64,000 nt of DNA. Origin: Hirsutella rhossiliensis (lineage: Eukaryota; Ascomycota; Sordariomycetes; Hypocreales; Ophiocordycipitaceae). Every line of letters begins with the position of its first letter. Positions within the stretch are counted from its first letter, which is position 1. Below the pieces are notes generated by a model. The model did no database searches. It was not told where the DNA came from and saw only the letters and a program-made list of their open reading frames with translations. The position numbers and the translations under genes are program-made. Of the stretch, positions 10,540 to 23,229 are shown piece by piece. Location: contig NW_025408670.1 of NCBI RefSeq assembly GCF_020360975.1, forward strand, positions 2,108,001 to 2,172,000. The letters are read 5' to 3'.

Positions 10540-13500
10540 TTCTAAAATATATAAAAGAAATATAAGCTAGCTTAGTTAGCGCTTTACTACTAAGCTAGCT
10601 TTAACCTAATAGTACTATAAGAAGTAAAAGCTATACTAAGAGGCGGCCCCCCCCCCTTAAGGCGGCGCTTTATAGCTTAGTCTATAAGGAGGGGAGGTAC
10701 GCGCTATATATATATAAAAGGCTTAAGCTAGGGACTTAGTCGCCTTAGTTTAGACTAAACTAAAGTAAGGTAATTTTCGGGGATAGTATTAAACTATAAG
10801 CGATTTACTTACTACTAAGGGCTATAAGGGCTAGAGCGTTATATAACCTAAGTATAATTAAAATAAAGTACCTTATAGTAATAGTAAGGGACTTTAATAT
10901 CTATTACCTACTTTAAGATAAATATAATAAAACCTTAGATAGCGCGATATAACTTATATAGAAGGCGATAAGACTATAACTTAAACTCGCTACCTTAAGA
11001 GGGGAGTATAAAAGGTTTTTCTATAGCTAAAGGGATAGTACTATCGACCTAGCTTAAGCGATACTAAAAACTAAGATATAATATACTAGGCCTAACTTAG
11101 ACTTAACTAAGTTAGACTATATCCCTTAAACTATTATAATATAGGTCGATACCTAGGCCTAGGTACTTAAACTAGCCTTAAGGTAGAAAGAAGTAAAAGT
11201 AAAGCTAGTTAAAGCTAAGACTATATCTTAGCTAAGACTATACTAGCTAATACTTTAGACGCCTAAGGATATTAACTAGGACCTAAACTATATTTTTACT
11301 ACTTTAGTATAAATCGCGATAGCTATAGTTTTACTTTAAGGGTAAGTATTACTTAAGGGTAATATATAGTTTACCTTAAAAGTAAGGAGGGCGATAAGGG
11401 AAGCTAAGAAGGTAAGGAGGAAGTATAAGTAAGAAAAAAGTAAGGTAAACTAAGAAGACCTATATAAGGCGTTTATAGCTTAAAAGCAAACTATTTATAA
11501 AGTAAGGAAGGCCTACTAGCATAAGTTCTTAAAGGAATTTAGCGCTAATAATACTAAGCTATAGAATATAGAGAGGTAGGCTAGACTTTATAATAGGCTA
11601 TTACTAAAACTAACCTATATCCCGCTACTAGTTAAGAAAGGCAAGGACTAACTAATAGAAACCTTTAAAGGGAAGGCCTAGATATTAGCCGCTAAGTTCT
11701 TCTTACTAAAGGCTAGCACGACCTAAGGGCTACCCTAGCTTATAGCTAAGGCGACCTTTATAGTTAATTAATAGATCTAGCTAGCTAACGTTATAGCGGC
11801 GCTAAGTAAGATAGTAAGCTAGAAAGTAATAGGTCTAAATAGCGTCCCTTTAAGGTTTATTAAAAAGTACGGCCTAGCTTTAGTTTAGTAACTAGCTACG
11901 ATCTTTAACGCTTATACCTAACTTTTATATTTCCTAGGTTAGTTCTATAGCGCGAACGTAGTAGTTATTTAAAAGCTAAGTAAGAGGCTAGAAGCTTACT
12001 ATATAGTAAGGGGATAAAGACTAATTTCCCTCCTACTTATAGTAGGAAAAGTACTTAAGTAGATATTAGCTTAGAGGATCGTAGGAATAGTAAAGGTAAA
12101 TAGTATCTTACTAAATAAATAAATAAAGAATAGGAGGGAACGCTTTATAGAGGCGGCGATCCTACTAATAATAAACCTAGTATACGCGACCTAAGCCTAA
12201 AAGAGTATTATATCGTTCCTATAGCTAAATATTAAGGGTATATTTAGTATAATTAACTATAATAAGTCTTAAGGTATATAAGTAAAAGCGGAATTTTAAG
12301 AAATTAAGGAATTATATAAGACTATATAATAGAGGGGAAGAAGGGGTATAAGGTAGGATTTTTAATAGAATTTATTAGTAATATATTAGTATATAAAAGA
12401 GGTATTAAAGTTAATAATCCTCCCTCTATCTACTAGCGGATATACTATCTTATATAGATAATTATAGCTAAATAAAAGAACCTTTTAGGACTAGATTTAG
12501 GCTACTATATAGCCCTAAGACTAAGGAATTTAGTAATACCTTAAGTATATTAGGAAGTGTCTTAGTTCTACTAATATTCGTGTTTAAAGGAGGTTAGTTA
12601 TACTAGTATTCTTAAGAGGTCTTAGCTAGTATTCTAAGCTAGCTCTATTTCTTCGATTCCTAATTATATAATAACTAGCAACCCGTTTAATATATAATAA
12701 TATATAAAATAACAAGCGATTCTTACTCTATAATATAAGATTTTATCTATAATTAATATACTACTTATTAGCTTATATAATTAGGAGAGTATATTATAGC
12801 TACTTTATTTATAGTAGTAATACCGTTCCTTATAATAAGCTTATAAGGGAACTAAAGCTTAAGGGATACCTTAGATAGCTTATAAGCTTAATATAGAGCT
12901 TTATAAGTAATAGAAAATCGACTATTTACTTTAATAAAAGGACTTTAAAGCTAACTTAAGTACTAATAGGAGTCCCTTAAGGCTCCCTCTTATTCCTAAT
13001 CCTATTTTTATACTATATAACCCCCCTATATAAAAGGCTTAGTATAATATATAGTATTTATACTATCGGCTTCGCTAATAATATAAATATAGTTAGTATT
13101 AAACCTAATAAGGCTACTATAGTAATACGCTTAAAGGAAGCTTAGAGGGTATATATAGAGTAAGCGACTAAGTTTATAGTTACTTTTAAACTATTAAAGA
13201 GTAAGTTAATATACTTTATATAAAGGAAATAAGTAATAATAATACTAGTCTACCTTAGGGCTAACGTAATAACTTTAGTTTAAGAGGCCCGCTTACTAAG
13301 GGTCTAGGTATATCGGAAACTATATTAAAAAGTATACTTAAAATAGCTTTAACTAAAGTTAAAGCGCTAAACTATAGCCCTAACCGGGCTCGCGGCGTTT
13401 ATATAGGGCTATACCCTACTATATACTAAGGAAGTCTATAGTAAGGTAATCTAGTCCTTAATCTCCTATACTATAGTTATATTTTATAAGATAACGCCTA

Positions 13501-14430
13501 TAAAAGGGAAACTATATAGGATTACGCGGGACCTTACCTAGGACTAGTTAGCCTACCTTTAGGTAGTAATAGGCGCCTACCGTATAACCTTAGTTTACTA
13601 AGTTAAACTAGAGGCATAGGTACCCTTAATTAACCTCTACTTAAACTAAAGAATAATAAATACCCTTTAAAGGCTAAAAGACTTAAGGCTCTTAGGCTAA
13701 ATCTAATATGCGTTTAATATAGTCGCGGGTATACTTAAAAGGAGGCGATACTAGGGAGAGAGTAGGCCCTTAGCGGCGCTACCTTTAGGTAGACCCCCCC
13801 TCGCGGAGGAGATAAGGGGGGTCTAGGGCTAGATAGGATTAAACGACCTCCTAAATAAAGCAAAGTTACTTAAAAGGCTAAATAAGGAATAGGCCGCTTA
13901 ATAAAATACTAAGGAAGATATAATCTAATAATACTAAACTACCTTTTACCCTATTAACTTCCCGCCTTAGTTTAATAAAGCGATAACGCTAGACCGTTAT
14001 AAGGGCCTCCTTAAATATATTAATATAATAATTACTTAAATATATATAGGAAAGATTAAGCTTAATAACTTCCTCTTTAACTAATAAGTCTTTAGTATAG
14101 TTTCGCTAATATACTCTTATAAATAAAGATAGGATACTATCTATTATATAATAATCGACTATCTATTAATAGTAAAAGTAAGGGAGTCCCTCTTAATATA
14201 GGCCTAGGATATAAGTAATATAAGAGTAGGCCTTTAAGGGAAAAAGATAGTAGCGCCGCTAGTATAATAGTTCCTTCGCTTAAGTAAGCTCCGCTAGTTT
14301 AACTTAGCTTAAAGGCTATACGTAGATATACTAGATAATAAGACCGGGGTCGCGCTAGAGATAGAGCGGCCTTAACTAAGACTACCCTAGCTAACTACTT
14401 CCCTTACTAAGGCGATCTAAGAAGGGAGAG
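10540..14430 (+). pseudogene. LINE-B ORF2: APE endonuclease and reverse transcriptase
   Basis: The endonuclease (about 10550-11300) is shown by IIVRDFNIYYLL at about 10876-10911, the G-DFN-H-x-LW motif of APE-type nucleases. The RT (about 11850-13450) is shown by GVP-stop-GSLLFLILFL at about 12969-13010 (GVPQGSPLSP block) and TIGFANNINIV at about 13062-13095 (FADD catalytic block, both Asp codons now Asn). A C-terminal Cys/His-type region lies at about 14105-14170. I see no RNase H motif. The frame is interrupted by the solo LTR at 12267-12834. Many stops; not functional. LINE-A carries the collinear copy. Confidence 0.8.
12267..12834 (-). repeat. Solo LTR of Copia-2 family inside LINE-B RT
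   Basis: 568 bp, bounded by ATAAG duplications (12262-12266 and 12835-12839). LINE-A carries the empty site (at about 28415-28425, TATAATAAGCTTATAAGGG). It matches the LTR at 48436-49004. In the transcription direction it starts TATAAGGAACGG. It still holds a few TG/CA dinucleotides (GAAGTGTC, TCGTGTTT, AACAAGCG), so it is less mutated than the Copia-2 LTR at 48436. Confidence 0.88.
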
Positions 14431-14650
14431 GACCTACGATAATAAGACTATAGCTTTAACTAAACTAAACCTAAACTAAGCGTAAACCTCGCCGATTAAA
14501 CTATAGACCTAATAAAACTAGTATAACCTAACTAAACTAACCTTAATAGCTATAAAATAAAACCTACTATATAAAGACTATAACTAAATAAGACCTAACC
14601 TAGAACTAAACTAAGATAAAGCTAATAACTAGCCCCCCTTAAACTATAAC

Positions 14651-15120
14651 TATTATAACTATAGTTAGCGGGCTATAGGAGAGCCGGCTACGTTTACGTA
14701 ATAAAGCGACTTAGAATAATAGTTAGGATAAGAAGTTACTTAGGCTTAGCTTACCTAGAGCGTACGTAAGCTAAGTAAGCCTTATATAGATAGATTACTA
14801 TTTAGGAGTATAGCTTATAAGTAAGCTATAGTAAGCTATAAAGGGGATTATAGCTAGGACCGTAATCTAAGGATAGTCTCTATAGGTATATATAGCTACC
14901 TACTTTTACTCCTTTAGATAAATAGCTCTCTAGCTTTTAATATAGATTTTTATTATAATTCTATCTTTAATTCTAATTACTTAGTTATAGTCTACGGTCT
15001 ACGACCTCTAACTTATTACTAACGTAATATACTTATTATTACTTAGACCACGCCCTATTATATCTACTAATATAAACCCCTCGATAGGTTTATCCCTTAG
15101 GAATAATACTAGTTATTATA
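14651..15120 (+). repeat. Gypsy-1 5' LTR
   Basis: 470 bp, direct repeat of 22717-23186 and inverted repeat of the Gypsy-2 LTRs at 36025-36494 and 43388-43857. It begins TATTATAACTATAG and ends CTAGTTATTATA. Internal sequence CGTTAAAAGC follows directly; no clear tRNA primer site is recognisable after RIP. Confidence 0.92.
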
Positions 15121-15329
15121 CGTTAAAAGCTCTTATTTAATATAATACCGCGTTACTCTAAGTAATATCGTAACTATTAATATACCTATATAGTAAGCTA
15201 GATTAACTAACTTTAGAGCTACTATATCGCCTTAGGATATAATACGCGAAATTATCGCCCTTTAATATAAGGTATAGTTACTTAGGAATAGAGGAAGTAA
15301 TAGATAAGTTAGGGACCTTAGAGAAGTAG

Positions 15330-17100
15330 TTAAACTAAAATAGCTAGGACTATTTAACGGTACTTATAGTACGCTTCGAGACTTTCTTACCTAACTTAAG
15401 GCCTACTACCGGTTTTACCTAACGAAACTTTTAAACTTAGTCGAAAAGGTACTTTACGTAGGAAATTATTTATCTAGAATAGCACTCGCTTAGTTTAGAC
15501 CTATTATAAGGGACTTTCTCGATAACTATAAGAATATACCCTTATATTCCTATTTTACTATTATAAAGAAATAATAGGTATAGGGAGGCTTTATAGAATA
15601 AGCTAGTAAAAAGAGGCTCTATAATACAGTCTAAAGGAATAACCCTTAAAAGATAAAGACCTCTACTAAATAACTATACCTTCCTCTAGGAAAAGCGGGT
15701 TAGGATAAGCCTATCCTTACAAACAAAAATATGCATAAAATGCATAAGTTAATTACGAGTAGAACGGATACCCTATTGCCTATTTTAGCCTAGCGGTTCC
15801 GAAGATATCCGTGATACGAGAATAGGTAGGGCATAGAATATTCTAGTTAAATCCACTACTTATACTAGAACCTATAGTCTTACGTTAACTATCACGCTAT
15901 AGTTAGACTACCTACTAAGTTAGGAAGATATACTATAGATAGAGCTTTTTAAGCACTATAGAATATACTAGAAAGCTAACTAATTAGTCTACTAGTAGGC
16001 GAGCAATAGTCTATAAAAGACGAAGGATTTCCCTAGGAGTAGTAGATAGAATAAGTAAGTTCGTAAGTATCTTTTATAACGCTATTCTTTTAATATATTA
16101 TTTAGCCCCTTATGTACTCGTTATAAATTCCGGACGAAATCCTACCCTATACTCCTTCGACCGATCTTTCCGCTTACGTTATCGATTACCCGATTCTACG
16201 CTTATTACTTATACCTTCTTATAATAACTAACTAGCGCGACGAGATAACGAGATAGATAAAGTCTTTACTAGTTTCTAAGGATTTAAAGAAGCTATTATA
16301 AAGGTATTTAGAATAACTAATAAAGAACGAGAAGCTAAATAAAGACTCTAAGAACTCTAATAAAGGATCTTAGTATTAGATTATACTACGAAGTTCTATT
16401 AAGTTACCTTAAAGCTTAATTAAGATAACGAGCCTCTTATATTACGATTTTATAATAGGCTTAAAGAAGAAGTTAAGGACGAGCTCTATAAGGAAAATCG
16501 ACCTAATAACCTCTTAGACTATATTACTATAATAATACGAATCGACGATAGATAGTATACGCGACGCTAAGAAAAGAAATAAGGAAGAGGAAACTAAAAC
16601 CCTTCTTATAAGAATAACTTTAACTAACGCGCTAACTATAAAAAGAAGCGCGAAACTCTTATTACCTACGCCTATATAACTAACCTAGGTAAGATAGACC
16701 TAAACGTAATATAAAAAAGTAAAAGAAAGTATTTTAACTATAGGAAACTTAGATATTACTCTAAGGAATATAAATAACCTTATAAGGAGAAGAAAACCTA
16801 CTAAATACTAGCCTTAGAAGGTAAGAAATACCTAAACGCTATTAATAGATAGGAACTAAAGTATAAACTCCTTAGTTAGACTATATACTATAACGATAAA
16901 TATATAGTATACCTAAGTAATAAGAACGGTACTAGATAGTTCCTAAAGCTATTAAAGAAGACCCTTATAATAATATAATAAAGGGATCCTAAAATATAGA
17001 AATAAGTTAAATTTATAGAACTAGAATACCCTTATCCTAAAGGAGTCTCTTAAGACTAGATTAAGAAGAACGGTAAACGATTCTAGGAAGATATATAAAA
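15330..17100 (+). pseudogene. Gypsy-1 gag with CCHC zinc knuckle
   Basis: The frame STLRDFLT-stop-LKAYYRFY (about 15367-15415) continues to FLDN at 15526, is interrupted by the solo LTR, and resumes at about 16224 with DNELARRDNE-like sequence. It is a retrotransposon gag capsid region, with IISLDYTT-like and LILRFYNGLKEEVKDELY-like segments before about 16500. At 16730-16771 YFNYRKLRYYSKEY reads as C-x2-C-x4-H-x4-C with TGT to TAT, CAT to TAT and GGA to AGA changes: a nucleocapsid zinc knuckle. Stops are frequent; the start is not definable. Confidence 0.8.
15527..16223 (+). repeat. Solo LTR of the Copia-1 family inside Gypsy-1 gag
   Basis: 697 bp with ATAAC duplications (15522-15526 and 16224-16228). 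It begins TATAAGAATATACCC and ends ACCTTCTTATA. It keeps CA/TG sites lost in the copy at 28946, such as ACAAACAAAAATATGCAT at 15720-15737, and it closely resembles the solo LTR at 24311. It is one of the least mutated sequences in the left half, so a late insertion. It splits the gag frame cleanly, and the frame resumes after the duplication. Confidence 0.92.
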
Positions 17101-18474
17101 TAAAAATCGATAATAATAACGGGCAGTCTATAAATAATATAGTAAAAAAGATATAGATATAGCCCTTATACTTACGAAACTTAGATAATAACCTAAAGAG
17201 GAATAATAAAGTATCGATAATATAAGCTTTAAAGAATAAGAAATACCTAAAGAAATAAAAGATAAGAACGAACTTATATTACTACCCTCGCTACTAAGGG
17301 AAAACGCTACGATTAAAAAACACGCTCTATACTTTAAAGAATTTAAAGAAATACTTAAAATTAAAACCTAATAAATACCTTAAATTCTTATAGAAAACTA
17401 ATAAGCTATATTAATTCGATATTAACCGGTACTATATAAAAGAGACTATACTATAGCTATCGCTATAGTTAATACCCTTATAGCTCTATAATAAGAATAG
17501 TAACTATAAGGAGAATTTAAAGATAATCTATAAATACTACTTACTTATAAGTACTATAAGTATATTTTATAGATATTATACATTTACCTAAATTATATAA
17601 TATACTTCTAGATAAAAGGACGATATAATACTTTCTTAGTTAAGTTTAAAGGATAAGTACTTTTAAAACCCTACTTAAGTATAGAACTAAACTACTAGAA
17701 AATCGATTAACGCTACTTAAATAACTAAGTTATATTATTAGAACCTAATTATAGCACGCTACTTAAATACCGCGACGATTATAGCTTATTAATAAGATGC
17801 TTTTCGGAGATATATAAAATCTATAAATACGCTAAAATAAAGGAATAGTATAACGCTACTCGCTCTAAGGTACCTAAACTATTAATCTTTTAAAGACTTA
17901 TATAACGAGTTAAATATAATAAAGAAGATTATAATAAATATATATACTTAAACTATAGAGTTTATAAATACGAAAAAGTATAAGTATAGTATAAACGATA
18001 TAACGGTATACTAAAAGATTATTAGTAATATATATAAAGGCTATAAGCTATATTTAACTAAGGAAAAATCGATATAGAAATACTACGCGAAAAATAAAAA
18101 GACGCTAAACGAAAACTTAACTTTTAGTATAAAAATAAATAAAATTATAAAGTATAGTACGTAATTAACTATAAAGTAGCGTAATATAAATAATATAGCG
18201 TTAAGAAATAAGAAATCTTTAATTAGCTATAAGAAATTAGTCTCTTAAGCCCTAATATAATACTACGCGACGAAAATATAAAGAAACGATACTAATAATA
18301 AATTAAAGAAGAATACCTAAATAAAATAAATAAGGACTAAGTAAAAAACGAGGTACGCTATTTATAAAAGGGCTATAAACTAGCACGATATAATAAAATC
18401 TAAGGACCCTATATATAGTAACGGTAAGCTATAGTAATTAAATAGTATTAGATATATAAATCGCGGGATATTAT

Positions 18475-21400
18475 ATATATATACTTTTAGACTATAGCGC
18501 GATAAGTAATTACGTTTTACCTAGAGTCGTTAATCGTTACTAACTTATATAGAGATATAAGATAGATCTATATAAACTTATAAATATCGAAGGAGAGGCC
18601 TTTAACTATAATAACGGAATTATTAATATAGAGATTAATTACCTTAATATTAATATCTAGGGCTATAACGAATAAGTTAACTTTAATATTATAAATATTA
18701 AAGAATATAACCTTATATTAGGACTTTTATAGCTATAGGAGAGCAACTTATTAATTAACTAGAAAACTAGCTAGCTATATTAGAATAAAGATATAAGTTT
18801 CTAGGACTAGTAGATTTAAGAGAAAGTAAAATTTTACGATAATTTAGCTACTAAATAAGATAAAAGGGATAACCGTTTAAGTAAATTATTATAGGCTTTA
18901 GCGATATAAACGAAAATAGTAACTAAACTAGTAAATATAATAAAATTAACTAATAAGACCTATATACTAACTAATACGGCTATATAACCTAGTATCTAAT
19001 ATAAATAGAATAAAGGATATAATATAAAGATCTAAAGAGTTATTACTACTTTAAGGAAAGACCTTAAATAAATTAATAAAGAGCTTAAGTTAAGAGAAAC
19101 TAGCTCTTAAGAGAAAGAATAAAGCTTATAAGATAGAATAAAGAATATCCCCTAAGAATACCGGAAATATAATAAACTCTTTAAAGAAGAACTTAAGATA
19201 GGGTTACTTAAATATAGCTAATAAGACTATAAAATTTATCTTAAGGATAGAATAACGCTAACGTTCTATAAGATCTATAACTTAAACGAAAAGTAACTAT
19301 AAACGCTATATAACTACCTTAACGAGAATCTATAAAAGGGATATATATAAACGTTAATATCTAAAGTAAGCTACCTAGTTATATTTATTTTAAAGAAAAA
19401 TAGTAAGCTATAACTAGTTATTAACTATAGACGCTTAAACGATATTATAATAAAGGACCGAATATTATTACCGCTTATATTAGAACTATAAGATCGACTA
19501 TATAATAAAAAATAGTTTATAGCCTTTAACCTTAAAAGCGCCTATAACTTAATACGTATAAAAAAGGGATATAAATAAATAATAGCCTTTAAAACGAAAT
19601 TTAAACTATTTAAATATCTAGTAATACTATTTAAACTTATAAATATACTAGCTACCTTCTAACGGATAATTAATAATATCCTACGTAAATACTTAGATAT
19701 CTTTATAGTAGTATACCTAGATAATATCTTAATCTTCTCGGATACCTTAAAAGAATATAAAGAATATGTCTATAAGGTACTCCGCGTACTTTAAAATATA
19801 AAGTTACTAGTTAAACTAAAGAAAAGTAAGTTCTATATATAAGAAGTAGACTTCCTTAGATATATAATCTTACTAAGAGAGATATAAATATAATAAGATA
19901 AAATTAACTTAGTTAAAGAATAGCTAATATTAAAGAACGTTAAAGATATATAAAGTTTCCTAGGATTTATAAATTACTACTAACGATTTATTAAAGATTT
20001 TAGAAAGATTATAGTACTACTATATAACTTAATAAAGAAGGAAAAAGAATTTATATAGGACGATAAAACTAACGAAGCTTTCGAATATATTAAAACTATA
20101 ATTATATAAGAACTAGTTTTAACTACCTTCGATCTAGAACGATAAATTAAACTTAAAACTAATATATTAGACTTTACTTTAAGAGTATAAATCGGATAAA
20201 AAGATAATAAAGAAAGACTATAACTAATTATATTCTACTTAAAGAAGCTATATAGTATAGAACTTAATTACCCTATCTAAGATAAAGAATTCCTTATAAT
20301 TATTTAAGCTTTTAAGGAATTTCGATACTACCTTCTTAGAAGTAAATATAAAGTTAAGGTCTATATAAACTATAAGAATATCTTATATTTTATAACGACG
20401 TAATAGTTAAACGGATAATAGATCTAATAGGCCGAATACTTATTAGAATTTAACTATAAAATAATTTATAGAAAAGGAATAGAAAACGGTCGAGCTAATA
20501 CCCTTAGTCGACGAAGTAACTATAATATAAGGGCACCTATAGTAAAAGGATAGCTCCTAGAAATTAATAAAAACGGGAACTACTAGTAATAATAGCTAAA
20601 TATAATATTTAAAGTATAACTTAACGACTCGACTTATTAAAAGATCCTAAAATAAATAAAAGAATATAAAGTATTAAACGGATATAGTATAAGATATTTA
20701 GAAGTTTTAATATATAAAAATAAAATCTAAATACTACTAGAATTATAAGATAAAGTTATATAAGATATATATAAATATCTAATATATAGATACTAAGGAA
20801 TCTAAAGAATAATAAAATAGATTAGATAATAATAAAACTTCCTATAGCTTAAAGAAGTAGTATAATAAGTTATTAAAAAATATAAACTTTATATATAAAG
20901 TAAAGCTAAATAATATAAACTATATAGAGAATTATAACCGCTACTAGTACTAGAGAAACTATAGGATTTAATAGCTTTCGACTATATTATAAAGCTATTA
21001 CTATTAAAAGAACCTATAACTAACGTTAAGTATAATAGTATATTTATTATTACCGATAAATTAATAAAGTATAAATACTTTTTACTATATAAAGAAGTAA
21101 GTAATATAGAAGAGCTAGTATATATATTCCTATAAATAATTATTAGTAATTATAGACTATTAAATAAGATTATCTCGAATAAAGGAAGTATATTTATAGC
21201 TAAATTTTAGTAAGCTCTTATAGTATAATTAGGGATAAAATATAAGCTTAATATAGCTTATTACTTATAAATAGATAGATAAATAGAACGACTTAACTAA
21301 ACGCTTAAATAATATTTATAATACTATATTAACTATAAATAAAATAATTAGGTTAAATAGCTATTAATAGCGTAACTAGCTTATAATAGCTTAGTTATAG

Positions 21401-22000
21401 AAATAACTAAGCTCTTACTAGTATACGCTAATTACGGATATAACCTAGAAGTATTTAAGGTTACTTAATAAGGACTATAAGCGGAACGAGCGATACTATA
21501 AGTAGATTAGCTATAAAAATTATATAAAGAAATATAATAAAAACTTTAATTTATTAGAGAATAAATATCTAATTACTATAATCGGAAAAGATTATAGGGA
21601 CTAATCTTTTAAGAGGGAGATATAGTCTACCTTATATAACGAAATATTAAAATAAAACGACTAAGTAATAAATTAGATTTTAAAAAACTTAGACCGTTTA
21701 AGGTTAAGAAAACTATTTTAAAAGTTAACTATAAACTTTCGCTACTAATAATAATATAGATATACCTAATATTTTATATCTTATTATTAGAACTAGCGCT
21801 ATAAAACGCTAAACTATAAGAAAAAATCGAAGTTAATAATAATTAAGAATATAAAGTAGAATAAATACTAGATATAAAAAAAATAAGGTTAGTAATAAGA
21901 ATACTTTATTAAGTAAAAGGGATATAGACTAAAGGAAAATACCTAGGAACTACTTAAGTACTTAACCTACTATAGTTCTCTACTTTAATAGTTCTACTAG
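18475..22000 (+). pseudogene. Gypsy-1 pol: protease, RT, RNase H, integrase, chromodomain
   Basis: Domain order is plain despite stops. Aspartic protease: ILLDYSAISNYVL (about 18479-18517) is the DSGA-type active site, followed by YNLILGLL (about 18710), the family's ILG-LPWL block. RT: LKRYYNKGPNII-type palm (about 19425), FNLKSAYNLIRIKKGY (about 19527-19575) and IVVYLDNILIFS (about 19704-19740), the YLDD motif with Asn. RNase H about 20060-20480. Integrase about 20750-21570, with the HPQTDGQTER-like block at about 21255-21290. Chromodomain: EYKVE followed by ILDIKKIR (about 21848-21890), then GYRLKENT (about 21930). Gypsy-2 has the same set on the other strand. Confidence 0.85.
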
Positions 22001-22079
22001 TAAAATCTACCTTAGGTATTATAAAATCGCCTAATAAACTAATAGCATTCTAATTAATTATATTAAATCTACCTATAGA

Positions 22080-22620
22080 CTAAATATTAACTACTACTTT
22101 AGATTCTTAGCGCTTAGCCTCGTTAAGGTTATCTAAGGAACGAAGGCCTTAATAGACTATCTCTGTACCCTTTATCTTTAGCTAGCGCTTTTAACGGTAA
22201 AGCCGCGCTAAATAAGCTAAGGCTTTATTTAGGTCGGCTTAAGCTTTTAATATTCGCTCCTTAGTAATTTCTTCTTTTTTATCTAATTAATCGGACTTTA
22301 GATTTATTTAGGATACTAAGAAATATATTAGCTATAAATAATAAGTAAGATAACGAAGTTACTTATAAGAGCTAATCGCTATACCTAACGTATCGTAGGA
22401 ACGACCCTACTATATATACTCGGTATACTTAAAAGATTTCTCTAGTATCTTATAGCGAAAGCCGCGCGATAAATAGAAAGAATATAGTATAACGTCGAAA
22501 CTAAGACGATTAATAAACTTAGCTAAACGAATACGCTTAAGGGTCTTATAAGAACGATCCTTTAATATATAACTAGATATACTATTAGTAGTATATCTTA
22601 AAGGATAGAAAGGATAAAAC
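22080..22620 (-). pseudogene. Gypsy-1 antisense ORF: coiled-coil-like protein
   Basis: On the strand opposite to pol, just inside the 3' LTR, a frame reads LDKKEEITKERILKA (about 22260-22304), ADLNKALAYLARLY, then KGTEIVY and GLRSLDNLNEAKR (about 22110-22150). Stops sit only where Gln or Trp codons would be. The same frame persists at 36920-37100 in Gypsy-2. Charged Leu-rich heptads suggest a coiled coil. From memory, a LARL-R-Q...GLxSLDEL pattern occurs in many fungal hypothetical proteins; I could not check this. Function unknown. It is convergent with pol, so it would be expressed from the 3' LTR side. Confidence 0.6.
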
Positions 22621-22697
22621 GGGGAATATATATACGCGCGATAAGGGTATATTTATATATAGCGGCTAAGGTAGTAGTAGGTCTTATAGATAAGACT

Positions 22698-22711
22698 AAA
22701 AGGAAGGGAGA
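22698..22711 (+). other. Gypsy-1 polypurine tract
   Basis: AAAAGGAAGGGAGA lies immediately upstream of the 3' LTR, the expected position for the plus-strand primer of reverse transcription. The reverse complement is at about 36500-36513 in Gypsy-2. Confidence 0.7.
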
Positions 22712-22716
22712 TATTA

Positions 22717-23186
22717 TATTATAACTATAGTTAGCGGGCCGTAAGAGAGCTAGCTATATTTATATAATAAGGCGACTTAGAATAATAGTTAGGACGAGAA
22801 GTTACTTAGGCTTAGCTTACCTAAAGCGTATATAAGCTAAGTAAGCCTTATATAGATAGATTACTATTTAAGAGTATAGCTTATAAGTAAGCTATAGTAA
22901 GCTATAAAGGAGATTATAGCTAGGACCGTAATCTAAGGATAGTCTCTATAAGTATATATAGCTACTTACTTTTACTCCTTTAAATAAATAGCTCTCTAGC
23001 TTTTAATATAGATCTTTATTACGATTCTATCTTTAATTTTAATTACTTAGTTATAGTCTACGGTCTATAACCTCTAACTTATTACTAACGTAATATACTT
23101 ATTATTGCTTAGACTATGCCCTATTATATCTACTAATATAAACCCCTCGATAGGTTTATCCCTTAAGAATAATACTAGTTATTATA
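22717..23186 (+). repeat. Gypsy-1 3' LTR
   Basis: 470 bp, collinear with 14651-15120 and differing mainly by G/A and C/T transitions typical of RIP. It is followed by the second ATAAC duplication and then LINE-B sequence CTTAGCCTAGC. Confidence 0.92.
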
Positions 23187-23229
23187 ATAACCTTAGCCTA
23201 GCTTATTAGTAGTAACGTCCGCCTTATTA

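Larger units (their letters stand above)
14651..23186 (+). mobile_element. Gypsy-1: complete chromodomain Gypsy element in LINE-B
   Basis: Two direct 470-bp LTRs flank gag, protease, RT/RNase H, integrase, chromodomain and an antisense ORF. The 5-bp duplication ATAAC (14646-14650 and 23187-23191) brackets it; LINE-A has the empty site near 45900. Without the solo LTR at 15527-16223 and its duplication, the length is about 7834 bp, matching Gypsy-2 (7833 bp). LTR ends read TATTATAAC...TTATTATA, the RIP form of TG...CA. A chromodomain would send such elements into heterochromatin, which fits the nest. Confidence 0.92.

Noticed and set aside
10646..10662. C-rich run (CCCCCCCCCC) as a regulatory site
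   Set aside because: It lies inside the LINE ORF2 endonuclease region, and LINE-A has the shorter form at about 26802; no sign of regulatory function.
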